A DNA stretch of 64,000 bases from Tolypocladium sp. Sup5 PDA-1 (Eukaryota; Ascomycota; Sordariomycetes; Hypocreales; Ophiocordycipitaceae). Positions 41,613-53,198 of the stretch are shown here, one piece after another (within the stretch, counting starts at the first letter, position 1; every line of letters begins with the position of its first letter). A program made the translations under genes and the position numbers. The DNA is taken from positions 62,001-126,000 of the forward strand of contig JPHH03000024.1 in NCBI GenBank assembly GCA_000750105.3. The letters are read 5' to 3'. Under the pieces are notes generated by a model that searched no databases, was not told the origin of the DNA, and worked only from the letters and a program-made list of their open reading frames with translations.

Positions 41613-44578
41613 TACGACAGATTTGAGCGTAGCTTAAGCAGGTCTTACCATAGAAAACCAACACTTGGCATTCTGTTCTTCAGGCTAGTAAATCAGAATT
41701 TTACCATACGGCGGCGCGACGAAATAACTACATTTATAGGATGCCAGGAACCACCTACACGTTTTTACGCCGCTTGCGGATTTCATCTTGGGAGCGGCAG
41801 CCCCTGTATTCCACCTGTAATGTTATGTATTGCGCCGATTCTTTGTTCAATTATTATATTTCTGCTCTTTCTTTCACCTTTTTTTCTTTTTTCTCTGCTG
41901 TCGTTGTAGCAAAGAAGGCTGCCATGGACGTTGAGCCTGCCTCTTTCTGAAATATTTATTCAGCTGGTTGTTATGTATTTATAGCGCAGTATTGTATAAT
42001 ATAGTGCGTTGCTTGATTAGATTATGCTCTATTTTCATGAGCCCGACTCTGATCCATTCGCGAAGATCACGCGATTCATCATGTGTTCACACAATACCCC
42101 TGGATGGCGGAGAAGCGGCTCTATCTGCACACTCAGGTAGGTAAATGCTTCCCTAGTCCAGGCATGAAAAGTTGTCAGGAGGACAGTCCTAGTCTAGGAG
42201 ACCAAAAGTCCCCCAGCATCAACGTACATCGAGCGAATTCTCTCGTGCGATACCTACTATCTAGATCCTCGAAGGAGACAATTTAGTGTCGTTTCTGTCG
42301 CATAAGATTTAAATGGGCGGACACTGCATTTACGCTCGTGACACTAGCCGAGATAGCATTGCATCGCATACTGAACATCGTACCGCGCCAGCTAATACCA
42401 CTAGAGGTGCGGTAGCAACAGAAAAACGAGAATGATGGAATGATTCTTTCCCGTGCTGGCTCGACTAGGTTACACAAACGTCAGCACTCTATTAAGTGCT
42501 TCCGTTCCAATGAGGAATTAATTTTCCCACTATCATGGCATCGTATTTCCTTGGGTACAAGCGCCCAAAGAACCACACCTCGCTGCCGTAAAATTTGCCG
42601 TTGACGGAAGACAATGAGCGGATCTGGGTACAGCTAGGAGCGAAATTGGCCTCCTCCTCTCACAGACTCTAAAATTCTCAAGCGCACGGTCCAATACCAG
42701 TACCGCGGCAACAAGCTGAGCAGTAGAGGTAGTTGGCGAAGATGAACTGTGCTTTTCGCTATTGATACGAGGGAGGGAGAACGCCATGGAGAGTGCAGTT
42801 GGGCTAGGAAGTGCATGTAACTACAGTGGCAGGTTTCCTTTTTCGTAAACGCTTCCACTGTTCGCATGTTGGTGGGTTCGCCAAACTTCTCTATACTTAA
42901 TAGTACTTTATAACACTGGCAAGCATTAGTAGAAATAGATATTGAGTAACTATGTGGTCTGTGCCCAAAAAACACCTTTAAGAGAACAGACGGGAAACTG
43001 GTTACGCTCTGAACTGTACTATGTAGAGAAGACACGAGCACTTATTTCTTTTGTTTGATGCTGGAGCACGACGTTGAAACCAAGAGTTTACCTGGGGTGG
43101 GTTTAGGATCTCCTGAAAGAGCCGTGATCGGACGTAGACTTGGGAGAATTAGTAGTCCTAGGAGCCGCGGCACTTGACCTGAGTGACCGGATAGTATTAC
43201 AGTGTCAGTCAATATCAATAGTTACTAGCCCCATCACGGACCACATATTTGTTCTCAATGTCAAGTTTTGTTGTTAGACCTGGCATGGTTTACCGCCCAA
43301 CTAGGTACTAAATAAAGGCTGGGTCTCTACTATGTGGGGAAAGAGAAAGGCTACTCGCAACTCACACAATCATCGTGACTATCGCCTTGCATGATATTAG
43401 AGATTGGTAATGCTCATTGCGCCATGAAACGTGTAAGGTAGTTGGATTGAAGTAACGACGCTATGCTTTATGTCACAAGCCGGTTCCCTTGCTCCCTGAA
43501 GAGGCAGAACAAGCTCTTCTTCATTTCCATTCACCTTTGCTATGACAATTACGTGCTTACCGTCATCTTCGCCATGACCCGGGATGAGTGGCCCGTAGTG
43601 GTTGCGAGGGAACATCCACGGTTAACATATACCTTTGCCTCAGCATGCCTCGCGGCATCGGTGGGCTTCTCGACCTAGGCCGCCAGCGCAACTGCTTCTG
43701 GTTCTACCTTGGTTTGGGTAGTAGTAGTCTTGTTTACATCTTGAAGTTTGTGTGTGCGTGCAAATTCCCCCCAAAAATATATCGATATATAATCTTCAGG
43801 TAGACGTGCCCAGGATATCTTATCAGTTCTCCTGGCTCTACCTCTCAAAGTTTTGGAGCCCGCCGATAGGCCGATTTGACGGTTGTAGATCCGGCGCGCT
43901 CTAGAGGGGCGAGCTTCTGCTACCTTGGATTACGTACGTCTCGGTTGTCCTATCACTGAAACGTTCGCTGTTAGAAACTCCACCTGACGCGGTTCGCTGG
44001 TGACAATCGCCGAAAAAAGGCTCACATCGATCGGCCGTATGGTATTGTTTCGAAGCGACTTTGCACTCTACGTCCAGGCAAATGCCATTCTGCCGGTATC
44101 CGGGTACGTCTTTATGCGTATCTGCCGATGAATTATTGGCAGTAACTCTTCGCCGCAGGCTCCCTACAAGCGGCTGTACCTATGCGGACGGTTGCGCTGA
44201 GCCTCCTGCTCTGCCCGAACTGCAGCGGTCTGGTTCGAGATACGGGCAATAGCCAGTGAGGTACGCATGCGCGAAAACGACACATATGGAGCCTCCTTCT
44301 CCTGCTACATTCCGGGTGCTACGAGGTTGCCAGGCATTCACTTGATGCACCGATGAAAGAGACTACTGGCGTGTCCGGGGGGACATATCCAGCGAGATGA
44401 GAGCCTTTGGACGTGGGGACAGATTGATGTGCCAGACTTAGACTCTCGCGTTCTGTTAGTGCATCAAGTGCTTCTTATTTACTAGGAACATCGGCCGTCC
44501 AGCCGGCCTACCACAGCTATGAAGGGTCGCTTTGCGATAGCAAGCACCAAGTGCGTTAACCTACAGGCCCGGCGAGGT
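41613..44578. other. About 3 kb intergenic, nothing recognised
   Basis: Only short frames without domains are present. A minus-strand ATG frame at 43397-43615 (72 aa) is the most code-like but has no homology I can name. Confidence 0.4.
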
Positions 44579-45391
44579 TCATCGTTGCTGTTGACGCTGA
44601 TTGCTGTCCACAAGCTTCTCAATGCTGTGTTGCAGGACTTGGGCTGCCAGCTTCCTTCTCTCGAGATCTAACTGGAGCATTTCCGCAACGATCTCTTCCT
44701 CTTGACGTATCAAGACCGCACGCTGTTCTCGGACGACGTGCAGCTTTCTGTTGGCAGTACTTTCTAGGACCTTCTTGTTTAGTTCCAGGAGGTAAATCTT
44801 GTCGTCGACTATCTCTTTTATGCGGCCAATCGTCTCGGTTCGTCCTTTGTCCTTAAGAACGCTGGCAAACTGTTTGGCGTACTGTAAAAGCTGAGATATT
44901 CCGCGAGCAGTTGTTGGAACCCTGTAGATGGCCACATCCCGGAGATTTCGGATTTCCACGAGCACAGCTCGTAAGGCAGGTCCGTCCATGCCCGTATCCA
45001 GCTTCAGGCCACTCAGTGTCCTCTCGTCCAGGAATTGGGTCCACCGATTCAGTTCCACCGCCGCGGCGCAATCCCATCGATGTTCGCGCACTAGGCCGGG
45101 CAGCCATTGCTTGGCGAAGTCAAAGCAGCAGGCTTCAAGTACTGTCTGCACGGTCGTGAGAACTAGATGCTGGGCTTCGTATGGGATGTAGCACGGGTAC
45201 AGAGACGGTAAAGCGCTCGCAATGTCGGCAACGCGCCATCGCTCCTCAACCGAGGACGCTCGGTCGCAATCCGCCCCTGATTCGTCCCCATCCTGGATCA
45301 AGGTGCAACTGCATTCCGTGGAGTCAAGGTCGGTGTATTCGGGCTCATTGTCCAGTGAAGAAAGGAACTCGTCATATCGTAGAGAGGACAT
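44579..45391 (-). CDS. Hypothetical protein with C-terminal coiled coil, 270 aa
   Basis: ATG at 45391 (the longer frame opens with TTG). An acidic N-terminus with several Cys (ECSCTLIQDGDESGADC) leads into a conserved-looking helical domain (IASALPSLYPCYIPYEAQHL, FAKQWLPGLVREHRWDCAAA, ELNRWTQFL). I recall this pattern from uncharacterised proteins of filamentous fungi. A long coiled coil follows (KKVLESTANRKLHVVREQRA to the Gln-rich end NQRQQQR). No catalytic motif is seen. Similar proteins are lineage-specific and often duplicated. The function is unknown. Confidence 0.65.
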   Translation of the reverse strand: MSSLRYDEFLSSLDNEPEYTDLDSTECSCTLIQDGDESGADCDRASSVEERWRVADIASALPSLYPCYIPYEAQHLVLTTVQTVLEACCFDFAKQWLPGLVREHRWDCAAAVELNRWTQFLDERTLSGLKLDTGMDGPALRAVLVEIRNLRDVAIYRVPTTARGISQLLQYAKQFASVLKDKGRTETIGRIKEIVDDKIYLLELNKKVLESTANRKLHVVREQRAVLIRQEEEIVAEMLQLDLERRKLAAQVLQHSIEKLVDSNQRQQQR

Positions 45392-45950
45392 GAAGAGCGG
45401 AGAGATTCGTGACAACAGGTGCAGATAGTCTCTTCCCTTGGCAGTGGAACCAGCGGAGAATTGGCTCCTTAATATGTCACACCCTCCCGAGTAAGGTAAG
45501 TGTTACTTGCTGAGACGAAGCCTCGTATCGCAGGAAGGCCAATAAAGTAAGACACTCAAAGCTTGATTGGCAGGTAGTGGCTGGTTCAAATTCGCCAGTT
45601 GCAGGAAGTTTACCGTGTGGACCGTCCATAGTTGGATTGCTTCAAAGTACATTGAAGGAAAGATGGACAATGGTCAGCAAATGAGCAGCTGAAACTGGCT
45701 GTATGTTCAGGTAACCGTGAGCCGCGTACTACGCCGAGTCTGGCGGGAAGATATGTCGAGTACGAGTGCCTGCTTTGGAGCTGGTCATGTGGCCTTCACC
45801 ATCGTCCTCGGACTCGAAACAGGGAAGCATCCTAGCCACTTCCGTCACCAATGCTGTAGCAACCAGTGAACCGTCCGCATACATACAGTACTGTACATAG
45901 TTCAGGGCATGCTTGATTGGTTTCAGGTAGGCCATCTCTTGTTGCTCTAT
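45392..45950. other. Intergenic with a palindrome
   Basis: No frame is supported. A perfect palindrome, TACAGTACTGTA, lies at 45884-45895. Confidence 0.45.
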
Positions 45951-46667
45951 CTATTGTCGAAGATTCAGTCCACAAAAGCTTTCAAATAGATTAATAACTT
46001 GTCTGTGGTCGTTAACGATGGCCCGGGAAAATGGCGTATGGCACTTTTTGTCCGCCTTATTGATCTGTATGCTCTTTAAGCCCAAGAGAAAGTCAACAAG
46101 AGCGTAATTTCCTCGGTCGGCAACCCACCAGAGAGGTGTTTGCCCGAACCAGTTCCCTGAATTAGGATCGACGTTGCACTCGACGATCAAGAATTTCGCC
46201 ATCTCCGGCTGGTTGAACTCCAGGGCTTCCGCAAGAACCATCCCGTTGGGTTTCATATTGGTCCTTCTCAAGAACAGCTCCAGGATAGCCTGACGACCGT
46301 GAATGGCGGCCAACACGAGTGGTCTGTGGTCTTCGAGACGTATAACGTTGCCGCTGCCCGCGCTGGCCGTGCTGTGAAGAGCATGAAACATGTCCAGTCA
46401 CTTCTCCACTGCGCGGATCTTTCCGTGCCCTGTAGCCCATAAACGTGCCGCGAACCCGTCGAAAGCATATAGCTTGTATAGCTCATGGTTGAGTCGCGTA
46501 TATAGATCGCGATTTGTTTGAACAAGGGCGTTGAAGTCTCGTCTAGCAGGAGTATCGTGGTCTTCTGGATCAGCGGCACAGGCGTCTTGCCGGTCCAGAT
46601 ATTCAACCACACGAAGCCAAATCTCTGTCAACACGGAGTCGGTAGGGAAGCCTTGCCATGAGGTCAT
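45951..46667 (-). pseudogene. F-box/ankyrin-type protein interrupted by one in-frame TGA
   Basis: Reading from an ATG at 46667, residues 1-90 look like an F-box-type N-terminus (LTEIWLRVVEYLD, ALVQTNRDLYTRLNHELYK) followed by WATGHGKIRAVEK. A TGA (46398-46400) then interrupts. The same frame continues without a shift as LDMFHALHS and a set of ankyrin repeats (PLVLAAIHGRQAILELFLRR, FGQTPLWWVADRGNYALVDF, HTPFSRAIVNDHRQVINLF) to the true stop at 45951. F-box/ankyrin proteins are SCF adaptors or orphan ankyrin receptors in fungi. A single C-to-T type change (CGA or TGG to TGA) would explain the break. No GT-AG pair removes the TGA neatly. Confidence 0.75.
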
Positions 46668-48739
46668 GAAGCTCGGAGTCCTTTTCTTGACAAAAGCTGG
46701 TTGGCAAAACAACCAATGACGACCTGGTGAATGACGGAAGGAAATGACTTACGACACGAAGCAGTCGATAGTAGTATTGGCTTTAGTCAAAACATCAACA
46801 ATTCTACGACTGGACAAGTTTCCCAGCACACTCCCTGCTCAGGGTCAAACAAACTCGATGCGTCTTCCATTCTCTTATTTAAATCTCTGTTGCGTCATGG
46901 CTTTTGCCGCGACATCATCCCATGCGACTTGTAAAGTGGACAAAGTGCCACGGTCACGTTAGGTCGGGCGTTCCCCCTTGGCTCGCCTAACCCCGCAAAC
47001 GATGGCTGAGCAACGACCCACCCACCCCAGCGAAGGGGAACTTCCGTTCATCTTATTATGTAAGGCTAACATACCATGATGAAAGAGCTTTGCCGAGAGA
47101 GTTGTAGGCCTTCAAGCTCGATCGTGCTGGCAGGTAGGCGCTAGCTGAGAAAGTGTACGCCACGCGGCTTGTAGGTTACAGGCATTTGGTGGAGCAGGTT
47201 TAGATACAAGATTGTAGGGCGTGAAGTGAGTGGCCGTTCTAATAGATATTGCAAAGGCAGCAGGTCGGTGAAAGGAGAGCCTTCATAGACGCGGGAGTTG
47301 CAGTCGGCTTTGCCATTTACTTCTCGATCCATCTGGCACGGCAGTCACTGTCAGGCCAGAACTAGGGATGTAAATGAACTCTTCTACTCACGGTTCAACA
47401 AATTCTACCGCCGCATTTCACTGACGCCATGTCGGAAATACGTACCATTTTCCAGGAACTCTACATATATAAGAGAGGACACGACTCTTCAGTAGGGAGT
47501 TCCGGCGCCAAAAAAAAATCGTATGAAGTATAGTTAGTGCTGCCTCTTAACCCTCAACCGTCACATCTCCTCTCCATCAACGGAACGATTAACGCTAAAT
47601 TGAAACGTCGAGGAACGCCGTTCAACTAGCAGTCGCGTCCAAGTCGGGGATTACAGAGACTTAGAATTGCAGACCAGGGAGTGACCTAGCTCCAGATATT
47701 GTTACTGGCTATGCATGAAAGACATGCGTTAACACTCTTCGAGTAATTGGACCCGCGGCAGGCACATAACGTCGTCTGGTTTCCATGAGCGCCCTCATAT
47801 TCCTTCTGAGAAGCAGTGTAGAAATCAAAGCAGCTGACTTGGTCTGACGGAACTGAGTGCCTTTCAACTAGGGCTTGCGACACATCATCTGCGGAGACCG
47901 AGCGTGTTGTGCTATTGGCGAGAGAAAATCTGGCGTAAAGGCCAAGAGCTGTTGAAAGTGTTGTAGCAAGTCCTAGTACTTCATCTGGATCAAACACAAT
48001 GGCTCAGACTCTTGCTGTTGTTTTGGCAGTTGTAGGTTTCGCATGGAGTTTACCAGTCTATATATGTTCTCCTATATGAATGGGCCTCCTGGCTTTCCGC
48101 CACCGTCATCGGTGTTCTGGCTCCGCTGCGCATGCTTCCACCACGTCCATTCTGACCAGCAAGAGACCGAAGCACCCGGCTGACCCATACCCAATCAGTC
48201 AAACACATTCACGGACAGAGCGACCACGATGGCATCGCGTTCCCAGGCGCCAAGCTTGCCACAACCGTATCTCAGCGCGGGTCTCGATGGCCTTCACAAA
48301 GCGCAACGGCCGCGGTGCCAGCGGTGGGAGTGTATGCGAAGCTTGCAGCCACTCTCGGCTGTTAGACCAAAAGCCCAGCGTTTTTCGCGCCGGGAGTGGC
48401 GGTTTATGCCGAGCAGTGACGCACGCCCCGCATTCGAGCTGCGTTTAACGCCAAACTTGGCTGCTACCCGCAAAGGTGAATGGGTGATACAGGCTGAACC
48501 TGTGGGGGCCGACCGCTCAAAACGCCTGAATTGGCTGTTACTCGCACTCAGGCGAGTGTGTTGAAGGCTGGCTCCTAATAGCCAATACTGGCGTTTCGTA
48601 GAGTTCGAAACGCCAGAACGAGCTGCTATATAGGCCGAACTGGCTACGCCGCCCACCGCTGGCTGTTCAGTCAGCCAACTCCGGCCTTCTCCCCGCATGG
48701 CCGGACGGTTTAACTCGTCATATATGGCTTCAGGAAGCC
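46668..48739. other. Intergenic with a hairpin-rich segment
   Basis: No gene is firmly supported. A minus-strand frame at 47686-47997 (GTG start, six Cys, ending SCIASNNIWS) might be the last exon of a small Cys-rich protein. The segment 48541-48700 is dense in inverted repeats (see the separate entry). Confidence 0.4.
48588..48616. repeat. Perfect 11-bp inverted repeat (hairpin)
   Basis: CTGGCGTTTCG, a 7-nt loop (TAGAGTT), then CGAAACGCCAG. Smaller stems flank it: GCACTCAGGCGAGTGT at about 48544 and GGCTCCTAATAGCC at about 48569. Confidence 0.8.
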
Positions 48740-49219
48740 ATGTCATCGTACGCGGCGGCACTGCTCCCAGCGACAATCCGTCCTGTGTGTCCGCCCATGC
48801 CTCCGCCGACGCCTCCGCACAGCCTTAGTCGGACCAGCTGTTTTATTGAGACTGCCTGTTCAAATCTCCAGAGTTGGCTTTCATGGGCACCCGCTCAATC
48901 CACTACGAACGCTCCTTGGCCAAGGTATCCGGCTTGGTGGGTCTTTCCGGCATCGCTGGATCCTGAGAAACAAGATGTCTTCAAGAACATATGCATAGGC
49001 AGGCTCGCGGACCGTGTCCATTGGCGCTACAAGCCAAACTTGGCCTACAAAATGCGACTGTCCTTGTGCTCAAAGTGGATCGGCCTTTTTCATTCCGAAT
49101 ATCCTGCGGAGAAGATCAGCCACAGGAAGGGTGCCATGCTGCATGAGGCTCCTGTGGAGCTTAAGCGCTTCGGGTTGGATAGCTTCAGCCTTCGCGATCA
49201 GATGCCGGTCTTCTTGTGA
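48740..49219 (+). CDS. Hypothetical protein, 159 aa (weak)
   Basis: ATG-initiated frame. A Pro-rich lead is followed by a segment with Trp and aromatic residues (YPAWWVFPASLDPEKQDVFK, HWRYKPNLAYKMRLSLCSKW). The composition is compatible with a protein but no family is recognised, and the codon pattern is only moderately convincing. It precedes a membrane-protein gene in the same direction. Confidence 0.35.
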   Translation: MSSYAAALLPATIRPVCPPMPPPTPPHSLSRTSCFIETACSNLQSWLSWAPAQSTTNAPWPRYPAWWVFPASLDPEKQDVFKNICIGRLADRVHWRYKPNLAYKMRLSLCSKWIGLFHSEYPAEKISHRKGAMLHEAPVELKRFGLDSFSLRDQMPVFL

Positions 49220-49399
49220 GATTGAATTTTTTCAAGATGAAAGCAAGGTTGACACGGCAGCACCGCATTTGTACTGCGCCGCTGTTTCGGTTACCCTTAA
49301 TCCGAGAATATGTGGGTGTCCACGACTAATGAAAGCGGCCGCTTTCATCCTGGTTTTCATCACTGAGCTCGAAGGGGCTGGCGCCCTGTTAACGTGCCA

Positions 49400-50239
49400 A
49401 TGCTGCCAACTCCGACGGTCTACCCTGAACCGAGCCAAATTTTGTTCTTTTTAGAGACATCTCTTGTGCCTGCTCCATGCAGGAGTTGTAGGGAGAAATT
49501 CATACAAATACTAGCTACTGCACTGAACCCGATGCTCGTACTCTGCGGTTCCTGCGCGTGCACAATCATGCATTTCGAGGTCGGCAACTGGAAGAACATC
49601 GGCGACAAAGAAACACGACACGGTGAAGATAGTCAGTTCTGTACCGCGAACGATCAACGCATTGACTCTGGATATAAAGTAATGCTATGTAAAGCCGATG
49701 ACATACCCTTAAGGCATAATCTTGCGGCAAGCGCTCTTTCATGGCTACTTTTGGCTGGATATTTAGTATTTCCGTCAGCCTTCGCTTCGCTTCGCAAGTC
49801 CGACATCTTAGAGAAGACTGGAAACATCGGTCACTCTGTGGATTACTTAGCAAGGGACATATCTTTGACCGTGCTTGCCTCAATCTTCTGCTTGTTATCG
49901 ACAGTCGGGTTGATCTGGTTAGGTGTGATATGGTGTCGTAACTATATTTGGATACAGCGCCGCATTTTACTGTAGGTCCCCCTGTAATTATGTTCTAGCT
50001 GGATTCACCTGACGACGAACAGGCCCGTTCTGATGAACTCGGCTATGGGTATTCTATCCACCCTATTGAACATCTATACAACGCAAGGTGGGCATTGGTC
50101 GGTTAATGCTTACATTACCGCTGGCGTGACTGGAACGTTGCTCCTTGTTTCGGGCACCTTGTATTTGATTTACGAAAAAATACTTCTCCCTCCGCTTAAG
50201 GATATAGATGAACCTCGATTCACGTCAGTGTCTGCATAG
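49400..50239 (+). CDS. Multi-pass membrane protein, 262 aa
   Basis: Exons 49400-49971 and 50023-50239 join through a GTAGGT...CAG intron with a CTGAC branch site (51 nt); the split codon restores RRILLPVLMNSAMG. TM segments: ILATALNPMLVLCGSCACTI; LAASALSWLLLAGYLVFPSA; ISLTVLASIFCLLSTVGLIW; then after the intron MNSAMGILSTLLNIY and AGVTGTLLLVSGTLYLIY. The pattern of an early LNPxxVL helix, PSAFASLRKS, and LLNSxxGLxxTLxNxYTxQ is one I recall from uncharacterised ascomycete membrane proteins. The ATG is chosen over a GTG six bases upstream; a further 5' exon is possible. Function unknown. Confidence 0.75.
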
Positions 50240-50333
50240 CTTTAGTAAAACGCGATTCTGTCCGTGCCCTGGCAAGGAGCTCATGATAGTGCACTTCACG
50301 GGATTAGGAGAATTCTCTTGGCTTTTGACTGTA

Positions 50334-51417
50334 TCAGGCTACGCTAATCATCGGAGAAAAGGCATTTCCCCAATGATCTCTAATCTTTTTCACTTCTGAC
50401 CTGGCGTTGCGGAATAGATTCCGTAATTCTTTTGCCTCTTGCAAATCCATCGCTCCACTTGCCAAAGCTCGAGGTACTTTGGACATTGGACGATGATCTA
50501 ATGTGTAGTTTGGTCCATGGCCACGGTCAGCTGCGTTGTCGCTCACCAGAGCCTGTTCGTGTGTATCATTCTGTTGGTCTTCCGATCCTCCGCCGAGGAC
50601 GAAACGGTCCCAAATCCCCGGTGTGTGCAAATTCCAGATGCCGTTTAATGGTCCGCCGTTCCATATTCCGTCATCCAGCATCAATATGCCTTCGCTTGCT
50701 GTACCGATGCCGTGGAGGTGGGCTGGAGAACAGGCAGGTAGCGGTGTTTGGGGCATAGCAAAATCATCCTCGACCGGCTCACCGGTCTCCTGCCCTCGAT
50801 CCAGACAACCGGCCATCTCCAATGACGGTAGGTCGAGAGCTTCAGAGTGCCCGCTCTGGGCTTGAGACCCATCGGCAATGGGCTGCGGAGCTTCTGCATG
50901 GCAAGAGTCTCTATTCTCATCGTTGCCAGCCTCGTCGTCGCTCGCCTCGACTCGAATTTCGTCCCTAGCTGCCGCATCGCCAGTGTTTCGTACAGCATCC
51001 TTCTTAGGGACTCGTCCGCGACGTCTTTTGCGAGGACCAGTCTTCCGCACCTCTTCAGCCTAAATTACTTAGCAAGGCCCATCTGGTAAACTCGGGAAGG
51101 GAACTTACTATAGCAGCAATGTTCTCGGGCAACTTCCCGTCTGGAAGATGGGCGAGGCCTTCCCACTTGTCGATTTTCTTATCTCGAACAAGGAGGATGA
51201 CGTCTGTGCCCACTATCGAACCAAGCTGTTTGGACTTGCGTTCGAGGGTCTGAATTCTTTTCCGAAATAGTTCTGTTATTGCTTGTTCCTCAGTCCGTTT
51301 GGATTTGGCTACAGCGTCATCCCCAGCTTTCGCGGCCGCTCTTGTCGTCGCTCTTGTGGCCCTTGCTGCTCCCGCGGCTCTTGTCGCTGCTCTTGTCGCT
51401 CTGGCGTGTTTCCTCAT
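50334..51417 (-). CDS. MADS-box-like protein, 344 aa
   Basis: Exons 51109-51417 and 50334-51059 join through a GTAAGT...TAG intron (49 nt, phase 0) to read NIAAIAEEVRKTGPRKRRRG. The N-terminus is an Ala/Arg/Thr repeat (ATRAATRAAGAARATRATTR). Residues of about 43-80 (AITELFRKRIQTLERKSKQL, then GTDVILLVR) resemble the SRF/MADS DNA-binding helix and first strand. The highly basic RK block of the second exon could be a nuclear signal. The rest is acidic and disordered-looking until a C-terminal helix (LQEAKELRNLFRNARSEVKK). The MADS resemblance is partial and may only be a degenerate copy. A transcriptional role is inference. Confidence 0.65.
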
Positions 51418-52346
51418 TTTTTGGAGGGACGAAACGAGTGGGAAAGCCGCTTATTTCTTTCTTTGCCTTAGATTGGAGCTGACTTCGGCGGAGACATATT
51501 ATAACGGCCGCTTCTGCCTGGAATCCACTGCCAGTACGAGCTTGGAAAAAAGGACGATCACTCGCACCGGAATTCCCCGAGGGGGACCCGCTGATACACG
51601 ATCGCACAATCACAGCCGGAAATTGAGAATTTTCATTACGAAGTACCACCTGTTACCACGCACCGTAACTAGCCGATTTCGTACAGAGCTCCGGTACGAC
51701 GCTCCCGACCAACACAACCCTGTGGCCTTTGGACAGGGGGCTCGAAACCGTGGTCGTTCGTCCACCCCGTCACATGACTAAGTGCTTATGCGTGACCTGA
51801 AAGGGGTATGAGCATGCATGATTCAAATTGTGCATGAACAGTTAATAGCTTTCGTGAATCTTGATTGTACTCCATCAGATTGGCGCCGTGACGACCCGAG
51901 CCAAGAACATCAAATACCAGCCCATATTCAGGCAACCTCGTTTGGAACTTAACTCGGGAGAGTCTGCTTCCGCTTTCCAGGGGTTGATTTGGGCGGCCTG
52001 GCTTGCCTCATGGGTCTGCGAGAACTTTTGCGCCTTTCTTCGCCATCATTTGTGGGCGCGACCCCCACGATAGTCTCCACAACCAGAGGTGGGAACACAT
52101 GCCAGCGTTTTCTCTCCACAGTGTCAGGACAAGGAGAAACGCCGAATCGGTGTGCTTCAATTCCTTGTCAAGAGAACAGGAGGCACGTTGGCCAAGCCAA
52201 CAGAGGCGGAAAGCAGAACCATACTGTCGGTAACGGCGATTTTTATAAAGAGATAAAAGCAGCGCTCGCTCCTCGAATGAAGCTTTTCTTTTTAATCTTC
52301 ATGGCATTTCTGAATTAATTAGTTCGAAGAAGACACTCCATCTCCT
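51418..52346. other. Divergent intergenic region
   Basis: No gene is supported. A TTTATAAAG TATA-like element near 52243 lies about 100 nt upstream of the next plus-strand gene. Confidence 0.4.
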
Positions 52347-53198
52347 ATGGATTTTTCGTACCCCGACGGAACAGGGCGTAGGTCTGGACGTTTTGATCCA
52401 CAGCCCCATGATTCGTCCGCCTACCCTCCGCTAAGCCAGAGGCGCTGGTTGCCGTCGGAAGATGAGGAAGACGAACTGGGTCAACCGGTGAAACAACGAG
52501 TGAGCCGTAATCGCTACCCGTGGGTTGCACCCTCTTTCTAAACTGCTTCAACTACTGATCGCCATCAGACCATATGAGGACACCCCCAGAGCCAGCGCCA
52601 GCAGACGGAGAAGGACAGCTCTGCGCAGCCAGGATGATGAAGAGCGACTTGAGGGGCTCATTGCACAGCTCGTACCATGGTAAGACGGACGGCACGTACA
52701 CATGTCTAGGAAGCCTTTTGACACCGTGAGTTCAGTGTGCAAGATATTCAGCGACAGTCTGGCTCCGAGGCCCGGACCGTAACAAATCTCGGGCAAACGG
52801 TCAATCAAAACCACCAGACTACGACTACGACTCTCGGCAATTTGGAGCAAATCGTGTTAAGGGTGGAGCAAATCACGCAGACTGCGACTACGACTCTCGG
52901 CAATCTGGAGCAAATCGTGCTAAGGATGGAGCAAAACATCTTAAGGATGGAGACAAACGTCAATCAGAGGTGAACAAACATGACCCAGCTGTCCATGGTC
53001 AATCTAACTTCTTACAGGTCCCAACAGTCCCAGCAGTCGTTGAAAAGGTGGGAACTCCCACACTGGTTGCATAACCTCGAATACCGTGCTAATGGCCTCC
53101 TGCAGTGTGATGCACATGTTGCAAGAAGCATTGAAAAGGCTTCCCACAGCAAACAATGCGCCATTTGGGGGAAACACAGACTTGATGTCATCATTTGA
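52347..53198 (+). CDS. Heptad-repeat coiled-coil protein, 232 aa, four exons
   Basis: Exons 52347-52519, 52569-52679, 52736-52969 and 53018-53198 (699 nt) join through GTGGGT, GTAAGA and GTGAAC donors. The acidic/aromatic N-terminus (DFSYPDGTGRRSGRFDPQ) leads to PYEDTPRASASRRRR and DDEERLEGLIAQL. The third exon contains two 21-residue repeats (TTTLGNLEQIVLRVEQI, TTTLGNLEQIVLRMEQ). 21 is three heptads, so this is very likely a parallel coiled coil. The last exon has a Ser/Gln run, then WELPHWLHNLEYRANG and a few Cys. Not recognised as a family. Function unknown. Confidence 0.65.

Noticed and set aside
47998..48078. Short plus-strand frame with a signal-peptide-like start (MAQTLAVVLAVVGFAWSLPV)
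   Set aside because: It ends after 26 codons and no downstream exon with a plausible junction was found.
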